A DNA stretch of 64,000 bases from Ceratopteris richardii (lineage: Eukaryota > Streptophyta > Polypodiopsida > Polypodiales > Pteridaceae), in NCBI GenBank assembly GCA_020310875.1, contig CM035406.1, forward strand, positions 229,156,012 to 229,220,011. Reading direction: 5' to 3'. The notes under the pieces were generated by a model. That model did no database searches. It was given only the letters and a program-made list of their open reading frames with translations, and was not told where the DNA came from. Numbering within the stretch: position 1 is the stretch's first letter; the number at the start of each line of letters is the position of its first letter. Positions 32,590 through 44,155 of the stretch are shown here, piece after piece. The position numbers and the translations under genes were made by a program.

Positions 32590-33341
32590 GAGATGAATCA
32601 TAAACATAGTTTTTATGAAGGTGATAAAATTGAAGACATGAAAGAATATCAAAACTTGGTAGGTAGCTTGATATATGCTACTCATACAAGGGCAGACATC
32701 TCTTATAGTGTCAGAGTGCTTAGTTAGCTCATGCATTCACCGAGAAGACCAAACATGGATGTAGTTAAGAGAGCACTTAAGTATCTTAAAGGTACAACCA
32801 ATGAAGGTATATTCTATCCTTACTTTTCAAATTTGGATATCAAAATCTATTCAGATGCAGATTGGCTTGGAGCTAAGGATGATAGAAGAAGTACTTCTGG
32901 TTACTTAGCATTTGTAGGTTCAAATATAGTTTCATGGAGTTCCAAGAAGCAACCAACTATTGCTTTATCCTCAACTGAAGCAAAGTAGAGAGTTTTGACC
33001 ATAGCAACTTAAGAGGCAATATGGTTAAAAGCATTGTATACAGATTTGGGACTTCTGAGTTCCAAACCTCACATATTTGGAGATAATGTAAGTTCCATGC
33101 ATCTGGCAACAAACCCTATTTTCCATGCAAGAACCAAACACATAGAGGTTCATTACCACTTCATCAGAGAGAAGCTCATGGTAAAGGAGATTGACATTCC
33201 TTTTGTTCCAACTAAAAATCAAGTAGCAGATATGATGACGAAGGCACTTGATGGAATAAAGCTTTCTAGATTCAAAGCTATGGTAGGTATTCAACCTATT
33301 AGAGAATGAAGACTGAAGCATACTTTAGCCTGAGGGGGAGT
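32590..33341 (+). pseudogene. Copia family A interior, 5'-deleted (RT end and RNase H)
   Basis: Retains only the last part of pol: LVGSLIYATHTRADISYSV, a TAG where Gln is expected, HSPRRPNMDVVKRALKYLKG, and RNase H blocks SDADWLG, SWSSKKQPTIALSSTEA, GDNVSSMHLATNPIF and ADMMTKAL. It carries the same stops as the two full interiors downstream (for example after VRVLS and after STEAK). A polypurine tract tgagggggagt at 33331-33341 ends it. This is the remainder of a third array unit after the LTR 1 deletion. Confidence 0.9.
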
Positions 33342-34178
33342 TGTTGGAACATCAAGCTTACACTATTCTTGAGGTGGATTTGATCTACATCAAAAACTAT
33401 GGCTTGGATTACATCAAAAGAATATCCATTGGAGAGTTCTTTTTCTTATGCTCACTTATTTATTTTTGTTTTAAGAATTTTCATGGATCTTTTACTATTG
33501 TAAAAGCCTTGAGCTTTACATTTAAATTTAGAAAGAGAGAGCCTAAATTCCATGAGTTTGTGGTGGTTGAGCTTCATTCAATCAATCAATCACCTAAAAG
33601 TAGATCAAACTAGATCTTCACTTTTCCTAGATTGTAGGAAAGTGAATTGATTCCCTCCAACAACCATTCCCACCTTCATTTGAATTCAAAATCCACTTAT
33701 AGAATTCGTGGATCACTTCTAGAGTCTATATAAAGACTTCAAAACACTTATACAATACATGGAAGCAATATACATACACTTGTGGCCATCATTGTCTTGC
33801 TCCTTCATTTCTCTACATCATCTTCTCTACCAAAAACAATCTTGTAGAGGTTGTTGCTCTCTCAACAGAGTTGCAAATTGGATGAGAGATGGGTCATTGA
33901 AAAGCTATCAGTTTCTTATGTATGCTTAGAAATGTTTATAGCATTTGGTTCAATAGATTGGGAGAAATCTCAGATTTTTTGTATTGGGGTCAATCTTTGT
34001 GTATTCTTGAAACATTTTTTTCCTAATTGTAATGAGGCTATTCACTTATTGCATGCCTAGAAGGTCCATTTGAGTCTCCATAAGCTTAAGGGCTGGTCTT
34101 GTGCCGGTTGGTTGGACCAAACTTCATCGCTTTGAAACTGACCTTTCTACCTCCTACAAGCTTCTCGAAGTTCTTTCA
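33342..34178 (+). repeat. Copia family A LTR 2
   Basis: 837 bp, starting TGTTGG and ending ..TTCTTTCA, so it has the expected TG...CA ends. It is preceded by a polypurine tract and followed by a primer-binding site. A TATATAAA box lies at 33727-33734. About a dozen differences from LTR 3 by eye. It serves as 3' LTR of the partial unit and 5' LTR of the next. Confidence 0.95.
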
Positions 34179-34179
34179 A

Positions 34180-34191
34180 TGATATCAAAGC
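34180..34191 (+). promoter_or_regulatory. Primer-binding site, family A interior 1
   Basis: tgatatcaaagc, 10 of 12 matches to the TGGTATCAGAGC site used by initiator-methionine tRNA. Both mismatches are G to A. One base separates it from the LTR end. Confidence 0.75.
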
Positions 34192-34198
34192 TACATCA

Positions 34199-35216
34199 AG
34201 AGGGGTGACGGCTTTCCCTCAATGATATAGAAGCTTGATTGACACAAACTACATGGCTTGGCAAATCAGAATGGAGGCCTATTTGCAAGGTAGAAATCTT
34301 TATGGAATTGTAACAGGTGATGAACCTATGCCTATTCCAAAATCCAAAGGAGGACCTACACAAGAGGAGACAGATAAGATCACACTTTGGTGTGCAAGGG
34401 AAGCTCAAGCAAGGTTGTACATACTAAAATCTATCTCTGACTTTCTATTACCACATATGAGAGGATGCAATACATCTCAAGAGAATTTGGATGCCCTCGA
34501 GACTTTCTTTTCAGCTAGTACCAAAGCAAGAAAGAATCATCTTTGGAACGAATTCAAATAAATGAAGAAGACACCTAAACAAACCATCACGGATTTTGTT
34601 ACCAAGGTCAGAGAGGTTATGGATCAGTTAGCATCCATTGGAGAGCTGATTGAAGAAGAGGCTATCATGAGGAAAATTCTCAATGGCATTCAAAGTGATA
34701 AGCAATGGCAATCCTTCACGACGGCTTATGATCTCATCATGGATGTGCAAAACTCAACCCTTCAACATCTTTCTTGGACAACTCTTCAACCAAGGCCAAC
34801 AATAGCATAAAGGAAGGTAACTCCTATCATGGTAATTCAACTAGCACTCTATATGCAGATAAGAAGGATAAGAAAGAGAAAGGCAAGAAGAAGGAAGAAG
34901 ATGAAGAGGAGAATTCCCAAGCCAAATTTGTAAGCAAGAGCAGGTAGAAAGGTAAGAAGAAAGGACCAAAGCATGACAAAGCCAAAGGTCAGAATGTTCA
35001 ACCTTGTGCCATCTCAGATAACACCAACCACACCACTTAGAATTGTTGGTTCAATGGGAAGACTGAGAAAGGAAGTGGAAGAGGTGGATATGGCAGCAAT
35101 AGAGGCAGAGGTTGACACAACTTCAACAATAACAATAGAAGCTATAATAGAAGGAACTTCAACAATTATTCAAAATATCAACCACATGAAGAATCATTGC
35201 ATCTTATGAATCTAAG
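34199..35216 (+). pseudogene. Copia family A gag, interior 1
   Basis: Broken gag frames in order: DTNYMAWQIRMEAYLQG (DUF4219-like start, 34240), then the UBN2 block ARLYILKSISDFLLP ... STKARKNHLWNEFK, a TAA where Gln is expected (34558-34560), KKTPKQTITDFVTKVREVMD ... LNGIQSDKQWQSFTTAYD, and a Lys/Asn/Gly-rich tail. A clear CCHC knuckle is not visible. Gag normally packages the element RNA. Interior 2 carries the same breaks, so the defects predate duplication. Confidence 0.88.
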
Positions 35217-38200
35217 CCACAAAGAAGGTAAAGAAGATGATCATTTTTTCTACATAGATTTTAGATGTTCAAATCATGTTGCAGGCAACATTGCTCTTCT
35301 ATCTGATTTCAAAAGTACAAAGCATAGACAAGAAGTTCAAACAAAGGGATGTCACAAAGCACAATGTGGACAAAATTGGTAATGTCAAAGCTTCCAATGG
35401 CAGGACAAACATTCCAAGTAAGGTTCTCTATGTACCCACTATTACTAAAAACCTAATAAGTGTAGGCCAGATAGTTGAAAAAGGCTTGCAAGTTAGGTTC
35501 ACCCAACATGGAGCTTTTGTGGAAGATCCATGTCAAGGCTTCAAGAAGATAGCCAGAGGTAAGAAGTATGGTAGGCTCTTTACTTTTGAGGTAGGAGAAA
35601 CCAAGAACATAGCTCTATTCACTTTTGGGTCTCAAACCCTAAGTGATCTTGAAGTGTGGCATAAGAGACTTGCTCATGTGAATGAAAGAACCTTGAAGGA
35701 TATATGTAGGGATCAAAGTGTTCTAGGACTACCGAACATATCAAAGCAACACATGATCAACATGTGTGATGCATGTCAGATTGATAAGGCACAATCACAA
35801 CCATTCAACCACAAAGGCTACATCCACAACAACTTATTGGACTTAGTACATACAAATCTATGGGGACCAAGTCAAGAAACTTCATTGGTTGGATCATAGT
35901 ATTATGTCTCATTGATTACCATAGTAGATGGACTATTCTATACTTTATCAAGAGTAAGAATGAAGTGTTTGATTGCTTCAAAAGTTATCTCGCACATGTG
36001 GAGAATCATATAAGTAGATCACTCAAGAAGCTCAGATTCGACGAAGGGTGAGAAAAATTCTCCAAAGAGTTTGATGAGTTCTTGCAAGATAAAGGTATCA
36101 AAACAGAAGTGACTAACAGGCACTCTCCTCAATTGAATGGAATCACTAAGAGGAGAAAAAAGACAGTGGTTGGATAATCCAGAACAATGCTTGAACAAAA
36201 GAAGTTTCCACATTATCTATGGGCGGAGGCTATTTCAACTCTTGTGTACTTTGTCAATAGACTACCATCCAAATCACTTCAAGGTATGACTTCATATGAA
36301 GCATGCCATGGAAGAAAACCTAGTCTTGCACATTGCAAGGTGTTTGGTTGTTTAGCTTATATTCATGTATCATCACAAATAAGAGGTAAGCTAGATGAAA
36401 GGGCAATAAAGGATATGATTTGACTCAGATGGGTTATAGGTTCTATAATCCTTCATCCAAGCAACTCACTACAAGTAGAGATGTTGTGTTTGAAGAACAC
36501 AGTTCTTGGTATGATGATGACAACCAAAAGTTAACTCTACCATATGATCTTGATTCTTATTCTCATCAATTAGGAAGCAAACATGATACAAAGTTCCAAG
36601 ATCCAAGAAGTGATACAGACGATGACCAAGATGAAAGAGAAAAGGATTACAAACTATGGAAGTCAAGAGGCAGAGCAAAGATGTAAGAGGTTGGAGAATG
36701 CTCCAAACAAGCACCTAGAAGATCAGCAAGAGAGAAGAAACAACCAGAAAGGTATGGATATGATTCCACAATTGTTACAAAGCATTCAATCTAATTGGCA
36801 AAAGATTCAATTTCATAAGAACCATCAATCTATGAAGAGGCAAAGGGAAATCCTAATTCGAAAAAAGAGATGAAAGAAGAAATAGACGCATTGAAGGAGA
36901 TGGACACTTGGGATTTGGTTCCAATGTCACCGAATAAAAAAGTAATTGGTTGCAGATGAGTATATAAAATTAAAAGAAATTCACATGGATCAATTTGTAG
37001 GTACAATGCAAGATTAGTTGCCAAAGGATGCTCACAAACTCATGGTATAGACTATGAGGAAACATTCTCACCAATTGCAAAGATGACTACAATCAAAACA
37101 TTGATAAGTGTAGCTACTGCAAGGAACTGGAGACTCCTCCAACTTGATGTGAAAAATGCATTCTTAAATGATGGGATAAGTGAAGATGTATGCATGTCAA
37201 CACCACCATGTTTTGAAGACCCTAATCATGCATCTTATGTTTGTAGACTTAAGAAAGCATTGTATGGATTGATACAAGCTTCTAGAGCTTGGAATTACAA
37301 GTTGGTTACATATCTTCAATATCAAGGGTTCAAAGCTAGCATCTCAGATCTTTCTCTATTCATCAAAAGGGATCACAATGAGGTTATCTATCTATGTGTA
37401 TTTGTAGATTATATTATTGTGATAGGAGATTATTTAAATGGCATTCAAAGGATCAAGAGACACATGCAAGAGGAGTTCAAAATTAGTGACTTAGGTGAGC
37501 TCACATATTTCCTAAGTATGCAGGTGATATACATAGAGGATGGAATGTATTTGACTCAGAGAAGATACATTCAGGATCTACTTCTCAAGTTCAAAATGGA
37601 GAACACAAAACCTACAAGTACACCTTTGGAGATGAATCATAAACATAGTTTTTATGAAGGTGATAAAATTGAAGACATGAAAGAATATCAAAACTTGGTA
37701 GGTAGCTTGATATATGCTACTCATACAAGGGCAGACATCTCTTATAGTGTCAGAGTGCTTAGTTAGCTCATGCATTCACCGAGAAGACCAAACATGGATG
37801 CAGTTAAGAGAGCACTTAAGTATCTTAAAGGTACAACCAATGAAGGTATATTCTATCCTTACTTTTCAAATTTGGATATCAAAATCTATTCAGATGCAGA
37901 TTGGCTTGGAGCTAAGGATGATAGAAGAAGTACTTCTGGTTACTTAGCATTTGTAGGTTCAAATATAGTTTCATGGAGTTCCAAGAAGCAACCAACTATT
38001 GCTTTATCCTCAACTGAAGCAAAGTAGAGAGTTTTGACCATAGCAACTTAAGAGGCAATATGGTTAAAAGCATTGTATACAGATTTGGGACTTCTGAGTT
38101 CCAAACCTCACATATTTGGAGATAATGTAAGTTCCATGCATCTGGCAACAAACCCTATTTTCCATGCAAGAACCAAACACATAGAGGTTCATTACCACTT

Positions 38201-38360
38201 CATCAGAGAGAAGCTCATGGTAAAGGAGATTGACATTCCTTTTGTTCGAACTAAAAATCAAGTAGCAGATATGATGACGAAGGCACTTGATGGAATAAAG
38301 CTTTCTAGATTCAAAGCTATGGTAGGTATTCAACCTATTAGAGAATGAAGACTGAAGCAT
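35217..38360 (+). pseudogene. Copia family A pol, interior 1 (protease, integrase, RT, RNase H)
   Basis: Order is protease, integrase, reverse transcriptase, RNase H, as in Ty1/copia. The protease has DFR in place of the catalytic D-S/T-G (35257-35265). Integrase shows the HHCC part (WHKRLAHVN ... CDACQIDKA) and a core interrupted at 35899 and 36051. RT shows DVKNAFLNDGISEDVCM and KKALYGLIQASRAW, but the YVDD site reads FVDY (37401-37412), losing the second Asp. RNase H shows SDADWLG, GDNVSSMHLATNPIF and ADMMTKAL. Seven or more stops interrupt the frame. It cannot encode a working polyprotein. Confidence 0.93.
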
Positions 38361-38369
38361 ACTTTAGCC

Positions 38370-38380
38370 TGAGGGGGAGT
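38370..38380 (+). promoter_or_regulatory. Polypurine tract of interior 1
   Basis: tgagggggagt directly precedes LTR 3. The same tract occurs at 33331-33341 and 43408-43418. Confidence 0.88.
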
Positions 38381-39217
38381 TGTTGGAACATCAAGCTTAC
38401 ACTATTCTTGAGGTGGATTTGATCTACATCAAAAACTATGGCTTGGATTACGTCAAAAGAATATCCATTGGAGAGTTCTTTTTCTTATGCTCACTTATTT
38501 ATTTTTTTTTTAAGAATTTTCATGGATCTTTTACTATTGTAAAAGCCTTGAGCTTTACATTTAAATTTAGAAAGGGAGAGCCCAAATTCCATGAGTTTGT
38601 GGTGGTTGAGCTTCATTCAATCAATCAATCACCTAAAAGTAGATCAAACTAGATCTTCACTTTTCCTAGATTGTAGGAAAGTGAATTGATTCCCTCCAAC
38701 AACCATTCCCACCTTCATTTGAATTCAAAATCCACTTATAGAATTCGTGGATCACTTCTAGAGTCTATATAAAGACTTCAAAACACTTATACAATACATG
38801 GAAGCAATATACATACACTTGTGGCCATCATTGTCTTGCTCCTTCATTTCTCTACATCATCTTCTCTACCAACAACAATCTTGTAGAGGTTGTTGCTCTC
38901 TCAACACAGTTGTAAATTGGATGAGAGATGGGTCATTGAAAAGCTATCAGTTTCTTATGTATGCTTAGAAATGCTTATAGCATTTGGTTCAATAGATTGG
39001 GAGAAATCTTAGATTTTTTGTATTGGGGTCAATCTTTGTGTATTCTTGAAACATTTTTTTCCTAATTGTAATCAAGCTATTCACTTATTGCATGCCTAGA
39101 AGGTCCATTTGAGTCTCCATAAGCTTAAGGGCTGGTCTTGTGCCGGTTGGTTGGACCAAACTTCATCGCTTTGAAACTGACCTTTCTACCTCCTACAAGC
39201 TTCTCGAAGTTCTTTCA
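38381..39217 (+). repeat. Copia family A LTR 3
   Basis: 837 bp, TGTTGG...TTCTTTCA, TATATAAA at 38766-38773. It is shared between interior 1 (as 3' LTR) and interior 2 (as 5' LTR), the hallmark of tandem retroelement arrays made by recombination between LTRs. Confidence 0.95.
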
Positions 39218-39218
39218 A

Positions 39219-40254
39219 TGATATCAAAGCTACATCAAGAGGGGTGACGGCTTTCCCTCAATGATATAGAAGCTTGATTGACACAACTACATGGCTTGGC
39301 AAATCAGAATGGAGGCCTATTTGCAAGGTAGAAATCTTTATGGAATTGTAACAGGTGATGAACCTATGCCTATTCCAAAATCCAAAGGAGGACCTACACA
39401 AGAGGAGACAGATAAGATCACACTTTGGTGTGCAAGGGAAGCTCAAGCAAGGTTGTACATACTAAAATCTATCTCTGACTTTCTATTACCACATATTAGA
39501 GGATGCAATACATCTCAAGAGAATTTGGATGCCCTCGAGACTTTCTTTTCAGCTAGTACCAAAGCAAGAAAGAATCATCTTTGGAACGAATTCAAATAAA
39601 TGAAGAAGACACCTAAACAAACCATCACGGATTTTGTTACCAAGGTCAGAGAGGTTATGGATCAGTTAGCATCCATTGGAGAGCTGATTGAAGAAGAGGC
39701 TATCATGAGGAAAATTCTCAATGGCATTCAAAGTGATAAGCAATGGCAATCCTTCACGACGGCTTATGATCTCATCATGGATGTGCAAAACTCCACCCTT
39801 CAACATCTTTCTTGGACAACTCTTCAACCAAGGCCAACAATAGCATAAAGGAAGGTAACTCCTATCATGGTAATTCAACTAGCACTCTATATGCAGATAA
39901 GAAGGATAAGAAAGAGAAAGGCAAGAAGAAGGAAGAAGATGAAGAGGAGAATTCTCAAGCCAAATTTGTAAGCAAGAGCAGGTAGAAAGGTAAGAAGAAA
40001 GGACCAAAGCATGACAAAGCCAAAGGTCAGAATGTTCAACCTTGTGCCATCTCAGATAACACCAACCACACCACTTAGAATTGTTGGTTCAATGAGAAGA
40101 CTGAGAAAGGAAGTGGAAGAGGTGGATATGGCAGCAATAGAGGCAGAGGTTGACACAACTTCAACAATAACAATAGAAGCTATAATAGAAGGAACTTCAA
40201 CAATTATTCAAAATATCAACCACATGAAGAATCATTGCATCTTATGAATCTAAG
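39219..40254 (+). pseudogene. Copia family A gag, interior 2 (with primer-binding site)
   Basis: Primer-binding site tgatatcaaagc at 39219-39230. Gag blocks match interior 1 almost base for base, including the stop after WNEFK and the stop ending the frame at 39848. One base is missing at 39287 relative to interior 1 (acacaact against acacaaact), shifting the start of gag. Few other differences. Confidence 0.88.
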
Positions 40255-43200
40255 CCACAAAGAAGGTAAAGAAGATGATCATTTTTTCTACATAGATTTT
40301 AGATGTTCAAATCATGTTGCAGGCAACATTGCTCTTCTATCTGATTTCAAAAGTAGAAAGCATAGACAAGAAGTTCAAACAAAGGGATGTCACAAAGCAC
40401 AATATCGAGAAAATTGGTAATGTCAAAGCTTCCAATGGCAGGACAAACATTCTAAGTAAGGTTCTCTATGTACCCACTATTACTAAAAACCTAATAAGTG
40501 TAGGCCAGATAGTTGAAAAAGGCTTGCAAGTTAGGTTCACCCAACATGGAGCTTTTGTGGAAGATCCATGTCAAGGCTTCAAGAAGATAGCCAGAGGTAA
40601 GAAGTATGGTAGGCTCTTTACTTTTGAGGTAGGAGAAACCAAGAACATAGCTCTATTCACTTTTGGGTCTCAAACCCTAAGTGATCTTGAAGTGTGGCAT
40701 AAGAGACTTGCTCATGTGAATGAAAGAACCTTGAAGGATATATGTAGGGATCAAAGTGTTCTAGGACTACCGAACATATCAAAGCAACACATGATCAACA
40801 TGTGTGATGCATGTCAGATTGATAAGGCACAATCACAACCATTCAACCACAAAGGCTACATCCACAACAACTTATTGGACTTAGTACATACAAATCTATG
40901 GGGACCAAGTCAAGAAACTTCATTGGTTGGATCATAGTATTATGTCTCATTGATTACCATAGTAGATGGACTATTCTATACTTTATCAAGAGTAAGAATG
41001 AAGTGTTTGATTGCTTCAAAAGTTATCTCGCACATGTGGAGAATCATATAAGTAGATCACTCAAGAAGCTCAAATTCGACGAAGGGTGAGAATAATTCTC
41101 CAAAGAGTTTGATGAGTTCTTGCAAGATAAAGGTATCAAAACAGAAGTGACTAACAGGCACTCTCCTCAATTGAATGGAATCACTAAGAGGAGAAAAAAG
41201 ACAGTGGTTGGATAATCCAGAACAATGCTTGAACAAAAGAAGTTTCCACATTATCTATGGGCGGAGGCTATTTCAACTCTTGTGTACTTTGTCAATAGAC
41301 TACTATCCAAATCACTTCAAGGTATGACTTCATATGAAGCATGCCATGGAAGAAAACCTAGTCTTGCACATTGCAAGGTGTTTGGTTGTTTAGCTTATAT
41401 TCATGTATCATCACAAATAAGAGGTAAGCTAGATGAAAGGGCAATAAAGGATATGATTTGACTCAGATGGGTTATAGGTTCTATAATCCTTCATCCAAGC
41501 AACTCACTACAAGTAGAGATGTTGTGTTTGAAGAACACAGTTCTTGGTATGATGATGACAACCAAAAGGTAACTCTACCATATGATCTTGATTCTGATTC
41601 TCATCAATTAGGAAGCAAACATGATACAAAGTTCCAAGATCCAAGAAGTGATACAGACGATGACCAAGATGAAAGAGAAAAGGATTACAAACTATGGAAG
41701 TCAAGAGGCAGAGCAAAGATGTAAGAGGTTGGAGAATGCTCCAAACAAGCACCTAGAAGATCAGCAAGAGAGAAGAAACAACTAGAAAGGTATGGATATG
41801 ATTCCACAATTGTTACAAAGCATTCAATCTACTTGGCAAAAGATTCAATTTCATAAGAACCATCAATCTATGAAGAGGCAAAGGGAAATCCTAATTCGAA
41901 AAAAGAGATGAAAGAAGAAATAGACGCATTGAAGGAGATGGACACTTGGGATTTGGTTCCAATGTCACCGAATAAAAAAGTAATTGGTTGCAGATGAGTA
42001 TATAAAATTAAAAGAAATTCACATGGATCAATTTGTAGGTACAATGCAAGATTAGTTGCCAAAGGATGCTCACAAACTCATGGTATAGACTATGAGGAAA
42101 CATTCTCACCAATTGCAAAGATGACTACAATCAAAACAATGATAAGTGTAGCTACTGCAAGGAACTGGAGACTCCTCCAACTTGATGTGAAAAATGCATT
42201 CTTAAATGATGGGATAAGTGAAGATGTATGCATGTCAACACCACCATGTTTTGAAGACCCTAATCATGCATCTTATGTTTGTAGACTTAAGAAAGCATTG
42301 TATGGATTGATACAAGCTTCTAGAGCTTGGAATTACAAGTTGGTTACATATCTTCAATATCAAGGGTTCAAAGCTAGCATCTCAGATCTTTCTCTATTCA
42401 TCAAAAGGGATCACAATGAGGTTATCTATCTATGTGTATTTGTAGATTATATTATTGTGATAGGAGATTATTTAAATGGCATTCAAAGGATCAAGAGACA
42501 CATGCAAGAGGAGTTCAAAATTAGTGACTTAGGTGAGCTCACATATTTCCTAAGTATGCAGGTGATATACATAGAGGATGGAATGTATTTGACTCAGAGA
42601 AGATACATTCAGGATCTACTTCTCAAGTTCAAAATGGAGAACACAAAACCTACAAGTACACCTTTGGAGATGAATCATAAACATAGTTTTTATGAAGGTG
42701 ATAAAATTGAAGACATGAAAGAATATCAAAACTTGGTAGGTAGCTTGATATATGCTACTCATACAAGGGCAAACATCTCTTATAGTGTCAGAGTGCTTAG
42801 TTAGCTCATGCATTCACCGAGAAGACCAAACATGGATGCAGTTAAGAGAGCACTTAAGTATCTTAAAGGTACAACCAATGAAGGTATATTCTATCCTTAC
42901 TTTTCAAATTTGGATATCAAAATCTATTCAGATGTAGATTGGCTTGGAGCTAAGGATGATAGAAGAAATACTTCTGGTTACTTAGCATTTGTAGGTTCAA
43001 ATATAGTTTCATGGAGTTCCAAGAAGCAACCAACTATTGCTATATCCTCAACTGAAGCAAAGTAGAGAGTTTTGACCATAGCAACTTAAGAGGCAATATG
43101 GTTAAAAGCATTGTATACAGATTTGGGACTTCTGAGTTCCAAACCTCACATATTTGGAGATAATGTAAGTTCCATGCATCTGGCAACAAACCCTATTTTC

Positions 43201-43400
43201 CATGCAAGAACCAAACACATAGAGGTTCATTACCACTTCATCAGAGAGAAGCTCATGGTAAAGGAGATTGACATTCCTTTTGTTCCAACTAAAAATCAAG
43301 TAGCAGATATGATGACGAAGGCACTTGATGGAATAAAGCTTTCTAGATTCAAAGCTATGGTAGGTATTCAACCTATTAGAGAATGAAGACTGAAGCATAC
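40255..43400 (+). pseudogene. Copia family A pol, interior 2
   Basis: Same domain order and the same lesions as interior 1: protease DFR at 40295-40303, integrase breaks at 40937 and 41089, RT site FVDY at 42439-42450, and the TAG after VRVLS. I count roughly two dozen single-base differences over about 4.2 kb by eye. Examples are the cluster ..atatcgagaaaa.. against ..atgtggacaaaa.. near 40405, and TRADIS changed to TRANIS near 42773. Polypurine tract at 43408-43418. Confidence 0.93.
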
Positions 43401-43418
43401 TTTAGCCTGAGGGGGAGT

Positions 43419-44155
43419 TGTTGGAACATCAAGCTTACACTATTCTTGAGGTGGATTTGATCTACATCAAAAACTATGGCTTGGATTACGTCAAAAGAAT
43501 ATCCATTGGAGAGTTCTTTTTCTTATGCTCACTTATTTATTTTTGTTTTAAGAATTTTCATGGATCTTTTACTATTGTAAAAGCCTTGAGCTTTACATTT
43601 AAATTTAGAAAGAGAGAGCCCAAATGCCACGAATTCGCAGTGGTTGAGTTGCATTCAATCAATCAATCACCTAAAAGTAGATCAAACTAGATCTTCACTT
43701 TTCCTAGATTGTAGGAAAGTGATTTTCCTCCAGCAACCATTCCCACCTTCATTTGAATTCACAATCCACTTCTAGAAGTCTTTGATCATTTTAGACTTCA
43801 AAACACTTGTACAATACATGGAAGCAATATACATACACTTGTGACCATCATTGTCTTGCTCCTTCATTTCTCTACATCATCTTCTTCACCAATAGTAGCC
43901 TTGTAGAGGCTTCTGCTCTCTCTACAGGGCTCCAAATTGGATGACAGATGGCGCATTGGAAAAGTATTAGTGTCTTATTTTTGCCTATAAATTTTCATTG
44001 CACATAGCTCAATAAATTGAGAGAAACTTGAGTTTTTGTGTGTCAGGATCAATCTCTACGTATTCCTAAAAAATAAGAGGTATCACCGTTGAGTATCTGA
44101 TTCATTCCTATAGCATATTTTTCTTATTCTTGATACTTTTGTGCATTCTATACAA
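43419..44155 (+). repeat. Copia family A LTR 4, chimeric and truncated
   Basis: The first ~200 bases are nearly identical to LTRs 2 and 3. From about 43620 the sequence diverges and instead follows the longer LTR variant seen at 56961-58043 (for example ggtatcaccgttgagtatctgattc near 44078, absent from LTRs 1-3). The TATATAAA box is missing. It ends near 44155, where family E coding sequence begins. The switch looks like a recombination junction. Confidence 0.8.

Noticed and set aside
33025-33321. 98-codon minus-strand frame present three times (also 38064 and 43102)
   Set aside because: Antisense shadow of family A RNase H, repeated because the array is repeated.
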